From assembly GCA_965277535.1 (NCBI GenBank), contig OZ255825.1, positions 434,001-498,000 of the forward strand: a stretch of DNA of 64,000 bases, given 5' to 3'. Position 1 is the stretch's first letter; each line of letters opens with the position of its first letter. The notes beneath the pieces were generated by a model. It did not search any database. It had not been told where the DNA came from and saw only the letters and a program-made list of their open reading frames with translations. Below are positions 1 through 9,565 of this stretch, piece by piece. This DNA is from Ilyomonas sp965277535. GTDB lineage: Bacteria > Bacteroidota > Bacteroidia > Chitinophagales > Chitinophagaceae. Both the position numbers and the translations under genes were made by a program.

Positions 1-2
1 TT

Positions 3-854
3 ATTCAAACAAAATATGAGTTTGTTTTTACCGATATTTTTTACAACAATGATTTCCTGAGCAATGATATTGATGTACTCGCTTTCAATCTTTCGCATTT
101 GATTCAGCCTCTTTTATTTATCAGAATAAGACCGGCAAAAACAAACGTTGTGATTGATAAATTGCATCAACACAACATCTCTTTTAAATCAATAACTGGA
201 AGCTGTTTTTCTTTAGATAATGCAACAAAAATTAAAGACATTATTCACATCAACAAAGAAGCCGTTGTACAGGATTTTTCATCGCAACAAATTGCATCTT
301 TGTTTTCATCAATCTCTTTACCACAGCGGTTTTCGGCCTGGGATTGCTGTGCAGCAAGCGGTGGAAAATCCCTTTTATTGTATGATTATTTTGAAGGAAT
401 ACGACTTACTGCTTCTGATATAAGAAGCTCAATTCTTCACAATCTTTTCAAACGCTTTGCGGAAGCTGGAATAAAGAATTATCAATCGTTTGTTGCCGAT
501 GTTTCTTCACCTCATTTTTCATCAAAACAAAACTACGATTTGGTGGTTTGCGATGCGCCTTGCAGTGGCTCAGGCACGTGGAGCCGAACCCCTGAGCAGC
601 TCCCTTTTTTCAATAAAAACAAATTGAATCATTATACCGAACTGCAAAAGAAAATTACAGCCAATGCAATAAAAGCGGTAAAAACAAACGGTTACTTTTT
701 ATACATTACCTGTTCTGTTTTTAAGCAAGAAAATGAAGATAGGGTTGAAGACATTTTGCAACAAAGCAAACTAACTTTATTAAAAAGTGAAGTGATAAAA
801 GGCTATGATAAAAAAGCCGATACGATGTTTGCTGCGCTGTTTTGTAAGCAATAA
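3..854 (+). CDS. 16S rRNA m5C methyltransferase, RsmB/RsmF (NOL1/NOP2/Sun) family, 5' end outside window
   Basis: S-adenosylmethionine-dependent cytosine-C5 RNA methyltransferase. The frame is open to the left edge, so the true start lies outside; an internal TTG at 99 is not convincing as a start because the upstream codons read like normal protein. Visible family motifs are the SAM-binding motif I (DCCAASGGKS, coded near 342-371), motif IV with DAPCSGSG (near 553-576) and motif VI with the catalytic TCS (near 709-717). The two conserved cysteines of the family, in PC and TC, are both present. The RNA substrate cannot be told from the visible part; RsmB-like is the usual assignment for Bacteroidota proteins of this type. 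The family is certain, the exact target is not. Confidence 0.88.
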   Translation: MQTKYEFVFTDIFYNNDFLSNDIDVLAFNLSHLIQPLLFIRIRPAKTNVVIDKLHQHNISFKSITGSCFSLDNATKIKDIIHINKEAVVQDFSSQQIASLFSSISLPQRFSAWDCCAASGGKSLLLYDYFEGIRLTASDIRSSILHNLFKRFAEAGIKNYQSFVADVSSPHFSSKQNYDLVVCDAPCSGSGTWSRTPEQLPFFNKNKLNHYTELQKKITANAIKAVKTNGYFLYITCSVFKQENEDRVEDILQQSKLTLLKSEVIKGYDKKADTMFAALFCKQ

Positions 855-871
855 TGAAGTTTGTTTTTGCC

Positions 872-1615
872 TTAATTGTGCGAGATAAGACTAAGTTTCA
901 CACCATAGCTATCTGCTGTATAGCCGGGTGTAATGGAGCCAAGCGGCTGCCATACCCAATATGAAAACTCTTTATAAATTAATCCAATGCCTTTAGCATA
1001 CACTTCTGCTGAATACAAATTGCTTTGATACAAATTGGGGTTGAACGGCTGCACGGTGGGTGGTTCATTCGCACCTATCACAGTGATAGTACTATCAATA
1101 CTGCCGGCAAGAACCGTATAAGGCATGTTGATATTTTGGTATTGATATTGCCAGCCCGTTAAGTAACTCAATGTATCTGCCGACGTGCTGATGTAACTGT
1201 TGCCCTGCCAAGTGTTGCTAACTGAAACAGGCGCAGCCAGCTTAATGAAACGAAGATTGCCCGCATCAACAACCTGTATGTTATTGCTGGTAGGCGTGAT
1301 GTAATAATCAGAATTATAAACAAACGGTTGCAGTTGCAATGTATCGGTTAAGTACCGATGAACAATGTAAGAAGTGCGGCCTTCATTGTCCTGAAAAGTG
1401 GCTGCAATGCTGTCTTTTGCTATGTAGCTGTTCACTTGTATAACGGTTCCAAATGAAACATATAAGGTTGAATCGAGACGATAGAGAAAGCTTTTTCCAA
1501 CCACAGTTGGATAGTAATCTGTAACCGGAGAAAGCGACAGGCTTTGGGTTTGCTTTGTGCATGAAAACAAAAAAAGCAGTAAAGCAATGCACAAAAATAA
1601 TCTACCCATGCACAT
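872..1615 (-). CDS. Hypothetical lipoprotein
   Basis: A 247-residue protein with a hydrophobic signal sequence and a lipobox (LFSC, Cys about residue 19), so it is probably lipid-anchored after signal peptidase II cleavage. The rest is rich in Ser, Thr, Tyr and Asn and looks like a beta-rich exported domain. No catalytic motif is visible and I do not recognise the family. Two start codons compete: Met1 and Met3; the second gives a more compact signal peptide. It converges on the methyltransferase gene ending at 854, and the short gap carries a copy of the dispersed 12-mer (859-870). Confidence 0.7.
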   Translation of the reverse strand: MCMGRLFLCIALLLFLFSCTKQTQSLSLSPVTDYYPTVVGKSFLYRLDSTLYVSFGTVIQVNSYIAKDSIAATFQDNEGRTSYIVHRYLTDTLQLQPFVYNSDYYITPTSNNIQVVDAGNLRFIKLAAPVSVSNTWQGNSYISTSADTLSYLTGWQYQYQNINMPYTVLAGSIDSTITVIGANEPPTVQPFNPNLYQSNLYSAEVYAKGIGLIYKEFSYWVWQPLGSITPGYTADSYGVKLSLISHN

Positions 1616-1706
1616 ACAGTAGTTTCAGATAAAAACGAGGAAAGCAAACGGATATTGCAAGTGATAAGGAAGGAGATTGCACCTTACAATCTCCTTCCTG
1701 AAAGCA

Positions 1707-1913
1707 TTAATAACCTTGTTTGGCAACGCCATCTTCAATAGCTTGTTTGGCTTTGACTTCGCTTAATATGGCAGCCATCTTATTGCCTTTGCCGTCATGC
1801 CCGTTAGCAATGTAACCGCCTTTAGCAGTTTTTGTAATCACTGCATCTTCCATCGGTACATTTTTTTCTTTTGTTTTAAGACAATATGCCTTAATCATTT
1901 TTGATTTGTCCAT
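1707..1913 (-). CDS. Small DUF5679-like protein with degenerate metal site
   Basis: A 68-residue basic protein. The order KAYCLKT, then EDAVITKTAKGGYIANG, then GNKMAAI resembles the small DUF5679 proteins, which normally carry two CxxC knuckles. Here only one Cys remains (AYCLKT) and the second knuckle reads GHDGKGNKM, so zinc binding is unlikely. Family assignment is by eye from remembered consensus. It stands alone, with 440 bases without a gene on its upstream side. Function is unknown. Confidence 0.6.
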   Translation of the reverse strand: MDKSKMIKAYCLKTKEKNVPMEDAVITKTAKGGYIANGHDGKGNKMAAILSEVKAKQAIEDGVAKQGY

Positions 1914-2354
1914 AGTATCAGTTGTTTGAAGTTAGTAAAAATAAGTTTTCTGTTTTATAATGTGATTCAAAGTTCAATAATCGTACTTTTTTTGATAATA
2001 ATCGAAAAAATTTATGAGAAGCCTTTTTTAGGAAGATTCTAAAACCGTTTGTCAGGTAGGATTTTGTTTTGACTATATTTCTGGTCAAATTTGCCAAAGC
2101 GATTTATGTATGAACTGAACTCTTCCATTTTTTATGAATGTATTTCAGATCATACCCTACCGAGTAATAAACTAAAGTATCTAATAGGTAAGCGATAATA
2201 TCCATAAGCTTTAATAAAAGTAAAAGCATCAAACTACTTGTGTTTCAATTTTTTGTTTTATTGGTTTTTAGTAATTGAAACAATAATGTATGTCAAATAA
2301 CCTCTCAGTAACCTTTATAGCCTTGAAACTTTAATTAGAGATCTGCCGTTGCTT
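1914..2354. other. Gene-free interval, 441 bp
   Basis: AT-rich stretch between the 3' end of the FkbM gene (2355) and the start of the small DUF5679-like gene (1913), both on the minus strand. It must hold the terminator of the former and the promoter of the latter. I found no strong hairpin, repeat or credible short gene in it, and no clean TAnnTTTG box at a sensible distance from 1913. Confidence 0.5.
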
Positions 2355-3122
2355 TCAAATAAACCAAAATTCCTTTTTCACCATGATTGCATTTAAATTT
2401 GTATTTGCATATTCATAGTACCCTTTTGATACTAAAAAATCAATCAGTTCATCTCTCCTTGCGCCCGCCCCAATGGGAGAGTAATTGGCAGCCTCAACGC
2501 AAATGACTTTAGGAGAAGATTTTTCAAAATCAATAGATTGTAATATTTGAAAATCCATTCCTTCTACGTCAATGCTCATAAAATCGGGAAACTTCCCATC
2601 AAAATAATCATCTAATATTTTGGTTATTGTAACCAGTTTAATTTTTTTCACTTCTTTCAGTGGTTTTCCTCCGCTGATCATTTCATCAGCTTCTGCCTTT
2701 GAAAATGTGCTGAGTGTATCATCCTCCAGGATATAAAAATCAAGCTCATCTTCTTTATCGCTCACACCTGCATTGAGGCTTGTTTCATTTTTACGATGCG
2801 TCTTAAACAGTTGAGCCAATTGCGGATTTGCTTCCACAGAAATACCCCGACAGCCTTTTTTATAAAAGAGCGCTGTATTGCTGAGAAAGTAAGGATGATT
2901 AGCTCCAATATCAAGGTAAGAAGGTTTCAAAATTTTTCGGCGGTTGAAAATGTATTGCACAATTAAGTCTTCACCGCATTGAGAATACGAAAATTGTGAA
3001 TAAAGATTATAGGGAGAAAAACGAGCAATGGTTTCCTTGACAAGTGCTTTTAGTTTTGACATATACATAGATAATGGTAAAACGAAATAAACAATGCTGT
3101 GCATTATCAACATATCATACAA
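2355..3122 (-). CDS. FkbM family SAM-dependent methyltransferase
   Basis: O-methyltransferase-like protein of 255 residues. The FkbM pattern is plain: SQCGEDLI, then the SAM-binding LDIGANHPYFLSNT, then an acidic-ended strand GISVEANPQ, and later FMSIDVEGMDFQIL. Such enzymes often methylate sugars in capsule and exopolysaccharide loci, which fits its place beside the exopolysaccharide cluster, although it is on the opposite strand. The listed start adds about 20 hydrophobic residues; a start at the Met near 3062 (MSKLKALV) gives the usual soluble N-terminus and may be the real one. Substrate not predictable. Confidence 0.83.
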   Translation of the reverse strand: MYDMLIMHSIVYFVLPLSMYMSKLKALVKETIARFSPYNLYSQFSYSQCGEDLIVQYIFNRRKILKPSYLDIGANHPYFLSNTALFYKKGCRGISVEANPQLAQLFKTHRKNETSLNAGVSDKEDELDFYILEDDTLSTFSKAEADEMISGGKPLKEVKKIKLVTITKILDDYFDGKFPDFMSIDVEGMDFQILQSIDFEKSSPKVICVEAANYSPIGAGARRDELIDFLVSKGYYEYANTNLNAIMVKKEFWFI

Positions 3123-3216
3123 CAGCCTGCAAATATAAACAATGAATTGTGGCAGAAGTAAGCAATAGAAAATCCAGACACATATTATGATTCAGCATTT
3201 GAAAAGCAGGTAATAT

Positions 3217-4242
3217 TTATCTTGCTTTGATATTATTACTTACCGTTTTTAAAAATGAAAACTGAGCGGGCGCAATGGCACCATTGCGATAGACGCAAAC
3301 ATCAACTGTTACAACTCCACCCAAATCATTTACTTTATTAATATAATCCGACATATAGGAAGTTGTGTAATTAACTGCAGGGCTAAACCAATCCGTCCCC
3401 AGAAACGAAACGATATGCCATTGCTTACCGTTTATTTTTCCGCCGGCCGGCGGCATGTCTTTGAATTCATTCATTTCGCCTGCCAGGTAGTCGTCCCACT
3501 TGGTGTAATAGGGTATTGTAGGGTGAACAGCATTATTAAAACAGATAACACTATTGGCGTTTCCTTTTTTAAGAGCATAATAATATTTGCTTAACAAAGT
3601 ATCATTATAGCCATGCGTTTGGTAAGCGCCATCTACCCACCATCCGGCGATCTTTGAGCCATAGCGAAGACTCCACTCCTGCAATACGGCTGCCCAGCGA
3701 TTTACCCAGCCACTATCGGCAGTAAACGTGTTGCCTCTTTGCTTATACTGTAACATAGGACTCTGAAATGCTTTATTCGCATTCTCATCTCTAAAAGTTC
3801 CATCTCCCGTAACATACAGTATAAGTTTGATATTGTATTTCCTCAAAGCATTGGCTAAGTCTATGACCAGGTCTCGATGAGACGTTGCCTCTCCGCGTTT
3901 ATAACCCGTTACAGTTTCATATTCCCTGTTAGGTGTACAAATAAACCGGCTGCCCTGATACAAAGTAAAGATCACATAACCAACTTTACTTTGTTGAAGC
4001 TGTCTTGCAAAAACATTGACATTAAATTCATTCACACATGAATCCCAACTTGTCGTTTTTCCTATGTTTAAGGGAGGCGTTCCATTTTGTAAAGAATTAA
4101 GATAGCAAACCATCACTCCACATCTTGTGTGTCTCATCCAGTTCACATCAGACGTTTGTGCAAATGAATGTAGAGTTATAATAGACAGTAAAATTCCAAT
4201 CAAACGCAATAATGCTATTTTGAAACGTACTTTAAATTGCAT
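3217..4242 (-). CDS. Secreted alpha-L-fucosidase-like (GH29-related) protein
   Basis: A 341-residue exported protein. The first 29 or so residues form a signal peptide ending HSFA before QTSDVNW. The mature part looks like a TIM barrel of the fucosidase type: RHTRCGVMVCYLN at the start, YVIFTLYQGSRF, then LILYVTGDGTF, and GWWVDGAYQTHG where GH29 enzymes carry the nucleophile Asp. It lacks the C-terminal domains of full GH29 enzymes, so it may act on another sugar or be a catalytic-domain-only relative. It is divergent to the exopolysaccharide operon, which suggests a role in trimming or degrading polysaccharide. Moderate confidence in fold, low in substrate. Confidence 0.62.
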   Translation of the reverse strand: MQFKVRFKIALLRLIGILLSIITLHSFAQTSDVNWMRHTRCGVMVCYLNSLQNGTPPLNIGKTTSWDSCVNEFNVNVFARQLQQSKVGYVIFTLYQGSRFICTPNREYETVTGYKRGEATSHRDLVIDLANALRKYNIKLILYVTGDGTFRDENANKAFQSPMLQYKQRGNTFTADSGWVNRWAAVLQEWSLRYGSKIAGWWVDGAYQTHGYNDTLLSKYYYALKKGNANSVICFNNAVHPTIPYYTKWDDYLAGEMNEFKDMPPAGGKINGKQWHIVSFLGTDWFSPAVNYTTSYMSDYINKVNDLGGVVTVDVCVYRNGAIAPAQFSFLKTVSNNIKAR

Positions 4243-4358
4243 ACCAACTATATTATTTTATTTTGTGTTCTGCTTTTTCAATTTCTTTAGTATTCGCAAT
4301 TTCTTAAATGCTCTACATTTGCCACCTTTCATTATTTCAAATAAAACGAAATAATTCT

Positions 4359-4414
4359 GTTAACTCTTCTGTTTTGCTTATAGTTAACATTATACGCGCA
4401 ATAGTATTGTTAAC
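4359..4414. promoter_or_regulatory. Three GTTAAC palindromes upstream of the exopolysaccharide operon
   Basis: The hexamer GTTAAC occurs at 4359-4364, 4383-4388 and 4409-4414, that is at steps of 24 and 26 bases, in the AT-rich gap between the divergent fucosidase-like gene and the SLBB export gene. Regular palindromes between two divergent genes look like an operator array. No regulator gene adjoins, so the idea rests on spacing alone. Confidence 0.3.
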
Positions 4415-4473
4415 ACAATAAAATTATACCGGAAGCTACATTCAATACTACTTTCGGTTGCTATGTTACTTGT

Positions 4474-6915
4474 ATGAAAATAAAACTTCTTTTTCTTTTT
4501 GTATTCGCCGCCTGCTTCTGCTTTATCACGTACTCGCAAACACTGCCCGCTAATTTTTCCAATCTTACTTCGGCTTCTATAAGCGATGCGCAGCTTACTT
4601 CTTTAATTAAACAAATGACAAGTGCCGGGTATAAACCTGAACAATTTTTTGAAGTGGCAGTTGCCCGAGGTATGAACACTACAGAAGCAAAAACGGTGCA
4701 AGACAGGATTAATAAACTGGCATCTTCTACCCTAACCAATAACCTCAGTAACTCAGGGCAAAACAATGCAACAGATACCGGCGCCATCCGGAAATTAAAC
4801 GGAGATACTTCGCAAACACAACCGCAGCAACCTAAGTTAACGCCATTGCAATCGCAGTTGTATGGAGCAGATATTTTCAACAACAGCAATCTTACTTTCG
4901 AGCCTAACCTACGTATTGCTACACCGAGAAACTACATTATTGGTCCGGATGATGAAATTGTGATCAATATTTCGGGTTATCAGGAATACAGCAATCGTTT
5001 TAAAGTAAATCCGGAAGGTTTTATTTCGATACCTAATGTGGGTGTGGTTTATGTGGCAGGTTTAACATTCGATGAAGCATCCAAGCGTATTACCGATAAA
5101 CTGACTGCCAACGGTTACTCTAATATTCGCACAGGACTCACCAAGGTAAACATTACGCTGGGTGCCATTCGCAGTATAAGAGTTACTTTATTAGGAGAAG
5201 TGAAAAAGCCGGGAACTTACACCTTGCCTTCTTTGGCTACTGTATTCAATGCCTTGTATGCTTCGGGCGGGCCAACTGAAAGAGGTTCGTTCAGAAACAT
5301 TGAAGTTATCCGTGGCAACCGTGTAATTGATACGTTAGATATCTACAGTTTTTTAAATCATGGAGATTTAAGCCGCAATATTTTACTGTCGGATCAGGAC
5401 ATCGTTCGCATTCCTGTTTACACAAAACGGGTGAAATTAAATGGTGCATTTAAAAGGAATGGAATTTTTGAGGTTGCAAAGAGTGAGACGTTACAGGATA
5501 TAATTAACTTTGCCGGTGGCTTTACCGACAATGCTGCCTCAGATTTTATCTCGGCCATACAGCTTACCAGCACACAACGCAGAGTAGTAGACATCCCACA
5601 GAGCGAATATACAATTTTTGTTCCGCGCAATGCCGACCAGTATACAGCTGACAGCATATTGAATCGGTATGAAAACCGCGTGCAAATTGGCGGTGCCGTA
5701 TTTGCACCCGGAACTTATGCTTGGCAAAAAGGATTATCGGTAAGCGATTTAATACAAAAAGCAAAGGGAGTAAGAGAGGAAGCGTACTTGCCACATGGTT
5801 ATATTAAAAGATTGCAAAACGATAACTTCCCGATAGCTGTTGATTTTAATTTGGCAGATGTCTTGTCAGGCAAAACAAATCTGCCTTTACAAAGGGAAGA
5901 TTCGGTAGTGATTTTATCTAATTTTGATTTACGTCAGCCCTTTTATGTTGTAGTAGATGGTGCCGTTGCGAAGCCCGATAGCATTCGGTTTATAGACAAT
6001 CTTACCTTGCAGGATGCTATTTTACAAGCCGGTGGTTTTACATTGGCTGCCAGTGATAAAATCGAAATCTCAAGGCGAACGAAAAATGGCAATCCATTAG
6101 ATACCGGAGCTTCCATATCTGAAATTATAGAAGTGGGATACGATTCTACTTTTTTCAACGGTAGCAATACCATCACGTTAGAACCTTACGATCGAATTCT
6201 GGTAAAAACAAACCCATCGTTTATTTTGCCTCAGGAAGTATATGTGAACGGAGAAGTGCTGTATCCGGGTAAGTATGCATTACAAACTAAAAAAGAAACC
6301 GCATCCTCATTAATCACACGCAGCGGTGGCTTACTACCCACAGCAAATGCAGGCTCAGCTTATATTTTACGGCTTCGCGATAATGCTACTGAATTGGAAA
6401 GAAGACGTCATTTGGAAGCCATTACGAGTAACGATAAAGATGTTTACATAACGAATGATATGTTGATATCGTACGACAAGTTGATATTGGATTTGAATAC
6501 AATACGCAATCATCCCAATAGCATTCAGGATGCGGTAATGAAGCCAGGCGATGTGCTGGAGATAAATCAGCTTAGCAACAATGTGAAGGTAAGCGGGCAG
6601 GTGTACAATCCATCTATTTCGGTGTACGAATCCGGAAAGTCTGTTTTGTATTATGTAGATCGGGCCGGTGGTTATGCGCCTTATAGTAAAAAGAAAAATA
6701 CACTGGTATTGTACCCCAATGGAGAGGCAAAAAAGATAAGGCACTTTTTGTTTTTCCGCCGGCTTCCTCGTATTGAGCCGGGTTCAGAAGTAGTTGTACC
6801 GAAGGAACAGGTAAGAGAGCGCAGACGCTTAACTACATCTGAAATTGTTGCTATCACAGGCAGCGTGGCTTCTTTAGCAGCAGTGGTGATTGCAATATTA
6901 AACTTTTCGAAGTAA
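4474..6915 (+). CDS. SLBB-domain outer-membrane polysaccharide export protein (Wza-like)
   Basis: First gene of the exopolysaccharide operon; predicted outer-membrane export channel. Residues 1-21 form a signal peptide ending ITYSQ. A polysaccharide-export domain starts near residue 150 (YIIGPDDEIVINISG), followed by about six SLBB-type repeats near residues 237, 319, 403, 489, 588 and 704, each with a G-x-V-x-x-P-G-x-Y type core. The C-terminus has one hydrophobic helix (about 790-810, IVAITGSVASLAAVVIAI). At 813 residues it is about twice as long as E. coli Wza, as is usual in Bacteroidota. The ATG at 4474 follows a gene-free gap and gives an intact signal peptide. Confidence 0.9.
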   Translation: MKIKLLFLFVFAACFCFITYSQTLPANFSNLTSASISDAQLTSLIKQMTSAGYKPEQFFEVAVARGMNTTEAKTVQDRINKLASSTLTNNLSNSGQNNATDTGAIRKLNGDTSQTQPQQPKLTPLQSQLYGADIFNNSNLTFEPNLRIATPRNYIIGPDDEIVINISGYQEYSNRFKVNPEGFISIPNVGVVYVAGLTFDEASKRITDKLTANGYSNIRTGLTKVNITLGAIRSIRVTLLGEVKKPGTYTLPSLATVFNALYASGGPTERGSFRNIEVIRGNRVIDTLDIYSFLNHGDLSRNILLSDQDIVRIPVYTKRVKLNGAFKRNGIFEVAKSETLQDIINFAGGFTDNAASDFISAIQLTSTQRRVVDIPQSEYTIFVPRNADQYTADSILNRYENRVQIGGAVFAPGTYAWQKGLSVSDLIQKAKGVREEAYLPHGYIKRLQNDNFPIAVDFNLADVLSGKTNLPLQREDSVVILSNFDLRQPFYVVVDGAVAKPDSIRFIDNLTLQDAILQAGGFTLAASDKIEISRRTKNGNPLDTGASISEIIEVGYDSTFFNGSNTITLEPYDRILVKTNPSFILPQEVYVNGEVLYPGKYALQTKKETASSLITRSGGLLPTANAGSAYILRLRDNATELERRRHLEAITSNDKDVYITNDMLISYDKLILDLNTIRNHPNSIQDAVMKPGDVLEINQLSNNVKVSGQVYNPSISVYESGKSVLYYVDRAGGYAPYSKKKNTLVLYPNGEAKKIRHFLFFRRLPRIEPGSEVVVPKEQVRERRRLTTSEIVAITGSVASLAAVVIAILNFSK

Positions 6916-6980
6916 TCCAGCCATACATTATTTAAGTTACTTACTATGGAATCTAACTTTTAAAACATAGCCTTATTCAC

Positions 6981-8036
6981 ATGGACAATTTAGTATTTGA
7001 TTATTATCACTTTTTTAAATCCCGTGTAAAATGGCTGCTTATAGTGCCTGTTATATTTGGAGTGGCAGGGGTTCTTTTTGCTACTTTACAAGATCATAAA
7101 TATGTAGCTGAATTAACATTCGTTTCTAATAATGACAATAACAACAATCCGTATTCCCTGCTAATGCAACAGGTTGGAATTGATCTTAATAATACCAATA
7201 ATGCTTTTGAAGGTGACAATTTAATTGAGCTGTTGAAGACAAGATTTCTAATTGAACAAACACTACTTACCCCTGTTACCATACAAAACAAGCAACAACT
7301 GTTAGTAGATTATTATATGACTGTTTATAAACTGAAACAAAAATGGAATGGATCTGATAACGCTTTACACAACATTCAGTTTACGCAGGACAGAAACAAT
7401 TTTACATTGTTGCAGGATAGTGCTCTCAAATTGATATACAAACAAATATTGCCTACGCTTGCCGTTAGCAAACCAGATAAAAAACTGTCAATAGTTAGTA
7501 TAAGCCTAACAGGGAAAGATCAGTATTGGGTAAAATATTTTACTGAAACATTGTTGTCGAATTCAGCTAAAATGTATATAAAAAGTAAAACAGCAAAGTT
7601 GCAGGAGAATGTAAACATTTTACAATATAAAGTAGATTCTATCAACGGTAAGGTTTCAGGCAATCTTTCCAACATTGCTAATACTCAAGACATCAATGTT
7701 AATCCTACTAAAAAAACGTCACAGATATCTATACAAAAGCAACAAATTAATTTACAGGTAAACAACGCAATCATAGTTGAGCTAACAAAAAATCTTGAGC
7801 TTGCAAAAATACAGTTGAGTAAAGAAACACCATTTATACAAGTGTTTGACCGGCCAATACTGCCACTTGACGATAAAAAAATAGGCAGGCTACTTAACGG
7901 GATTATCGGAGCAGCTGTTGGTGGCATGCTTACAATTATATTTTTTGTTGCGGAAATACAGATCATCAAATTCAGAAAGAAACTTATGATGCAGCCACCC
8001 GTTCAAACTGTGCTTACCAATAATGTAAGTATATAG
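6981..8036 (+). CDS. Wzz-type polysaccharide co-polymerase (chain length determinant)
   Basis: Inner-membrane protein of 351 residues with the two-helix topology of Wzz proteins: one membrane segment near residues 18-36 (WLLIVPVIFGVAGVLFATL) and one near 303-325, with a large, partly coiled-coil periplasmic domain between them. It should set polymer length together with the Wzy-like protein at 10326. There is no Walker motif after the second helix, so it is not fused to a BY-kinase, and no separate BY-kinase is present in the window. The preceding gap is 65 bases. Confidence 0.82.
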   Translation: MDNLVFDYYHFFKSRVKWLLIVPVIFGVAGVLFATLQDHKYVAELTFVSNNDNNNNPYSLLMQQVGIDLNNTNNAFEGDNLIELLKTRFLIEQTLLTPVTIQNKQQLLVDYYMTVYKLKQKWNGSDNALHNIQFTQDRNNFTLLQDSALKLIYKQILPTLAVSKPDKKLSIVSISLTGKDQYWVKYFTETLLSNSAKMYIKSKTAKLQENVNILQYKVDSINGKVSGNLSNIANTQDINVNPTKKTSQISIQKQQINLQVNNAIIVELTKNLELAKIQLSKETPFIQVFDRPILPLDDKKIGRLLNGIIGAAVGGMLTIIFFVAEIQIIKFRKKLMMQPPVQTVLTNNVSI

Positions 8037-8101
8037 AATCATACTAAGCCTCGATGCTACTTTCGTTTTAAATTCAGTTATAATCAAATCAGACTTGTTG
8101 T

Positions 8102-9565
8102 ATGAGTACTTCTGTTAAAGGCAATTTTGTTTATAACATGACGCTCACCATCGGTCAGTTGATAATACCATTGATATCTTTCCCATACCTTACAAGGGTA
8201 TTAAAACCGGATGGAATAGGTCTTATTTCGTTCGTAGATAGTATCGTTATGTACCTTGTATTGGTAGCTTCGCTTGGTATACCCATTTACGGCGTAAGAG
8301 AGATTGCAAAATGCCATACAAAAGAAGAACGAAGTACACTGTTTTCAGAAATCTTTTCTTTACATGTGATAGCTATTGTTGTTGGATTAATTGTTTATTG
8401 TATAATCGTTTTATCGTTTACAAAAACCATTATTCATCTTCCATTTTTTACTTTAGGCATTATTAGTTATATCGCTGGTAATTTAACATTCGAATGGTTC
8501 TTTCAAGGTTCTGAAAATTATAAATTCATCACCATCCGCACATTGTTGGTAAGAATGGCCGTTTTAATTGCCATTTTTATTTTTATTAAAAATGAGAATG
8601 ATTTGTTGCTTTATTATGCTATATTAAATGGAGGACTTTTTATAAATCTTTTGGTTAGTGTTCTCTACCTTAGAAAGCAGGTTGTCTTTGTTCTTCCAGC
8701 AAAAGCCCAAATAAAGCAGCATATCAAACCAATTTTCAACTTGTTTGCCACACGCTTCGCCATCAGTATTTACGTAGTGTTATTAAACGCTTTAATTGGC
8801 TTCCTGGCAACTAATAATTCTGTTGGGTATTTCTCAGCTGCTTACAAAGTGTACTTTATATCGTTAACCCTGGTAATTGCATACAATACAGTTATCATTC
8901 CTAAAATAACAAAAAGTTATATGCAAGAAGATGAAGCCGCAATGCACCACTATGTTGATAGTGCATATAACTTTATTATTGACTTTGCAATTCCACTTTC
9001 CGGTTTTATTTTTATAAATGCATACTCTATCATACACATTTTAGCTGGTAATGAATACAATAATTCTATAACCGATGTGCAAATACTTTCTCCTTTAATT
9101 TTCATTATTGGGTTTGGAAATGTTTTCGCTATGAACATTCTTACACCTATGGGAAATGATAAATATTTTATGTATGCAGTAACCATTGGCATGTCGTTCA
9201 GTCTTTTGGTTACCATTCCATTAATTTATTATTATCAAGATACAGGGGCAGCTGTTGGTTTGTTTTTAACCGAATTGCTCAATTGTACGGTTCTCGCTTT
9301 TTATGTAAAAAAAACCTGGCAATTCACCTTAAATATCAAGCGTCTTCTTTTATGTCTTATTAGCCTCTCTCCTTTTTACCTGATACACCATTTTATAGAA
9401 CCTTATTTTTCAAACTTTATCATCAACATTATTTGTAATGGTTTGCTTTGCGCTCTGTACTGGTTGTTTTTGCAGGCATTTCTTTTTAAAAACATGCAAT
9501 ATTTTACATGGATAAAAGAAAGTGCAGTTAGGTTAATAAGCTTAAAATCCAACAAGTCATTATGA
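8102..9565 (+). CDS. Wzx-type polysaccharide flippase (MATE/PST family)
   Basis: A 487-residue polytopic membrane protein with roughly 12 to 14 hydrophobic segments. It opens with the flippase signature FVYNMTLTIGQLIIPLISFPYL interrupted by short loops and then YLTRVLKPDGIGLI. Its role would be to move lipid-linked repeat units across the inner membrane. It overlaps the next glycosyltransferase by four bases (ATGA at 9562), which supports cotranscription. Confidence 0.88.
   Translation: MSTSVKGNFVYNMTLTIGQLIIPLISFPYLTRVLKPDGIGLISFVDSIVMYLVLVASLGIPIYGVREIAKCHTKEERSTLFSEIFSLHVIAIVVGLIVYCIIVLSFTKTIIHLPFFTLGIISYIAGNLTFEWFFQGSENYKFITIRTLLVRMAVLIAIFIFIKNENDLLLYYAILNGGLFINLLVSVLYLRKQVVFVLPAKAQIKQHIKPIFNLFATRFAISIYVVLLNALIGFLATNNSVGYFSAAYKVYFISLTLVIAYNTVIIPKITKSYMQEDEAAMHHYVDSAYNFIIDFAIPLSGFIFINAYSIIHILAGNEYNNSITDVQILSPLIFIIGFGNVFAMNILTPMGNDKYFMYAVTIGMSFSLLVTIPLIYYYQDTGAAVGLFLTELLNCTVLAFYVKKTWQFTLNIKRLLLCLISLSPFYLIHHFIEPYFSNFIINIICNGLLCALYWLFLQAFLFKNMQYFTWIKESAVRLISLKSNKSL

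Noticed and set aside
6981..8036. BY-kinase fusion in the Wzz-like protein
   Set aside because: No Walker A or Tyr-rich tail after the second membrane helix.
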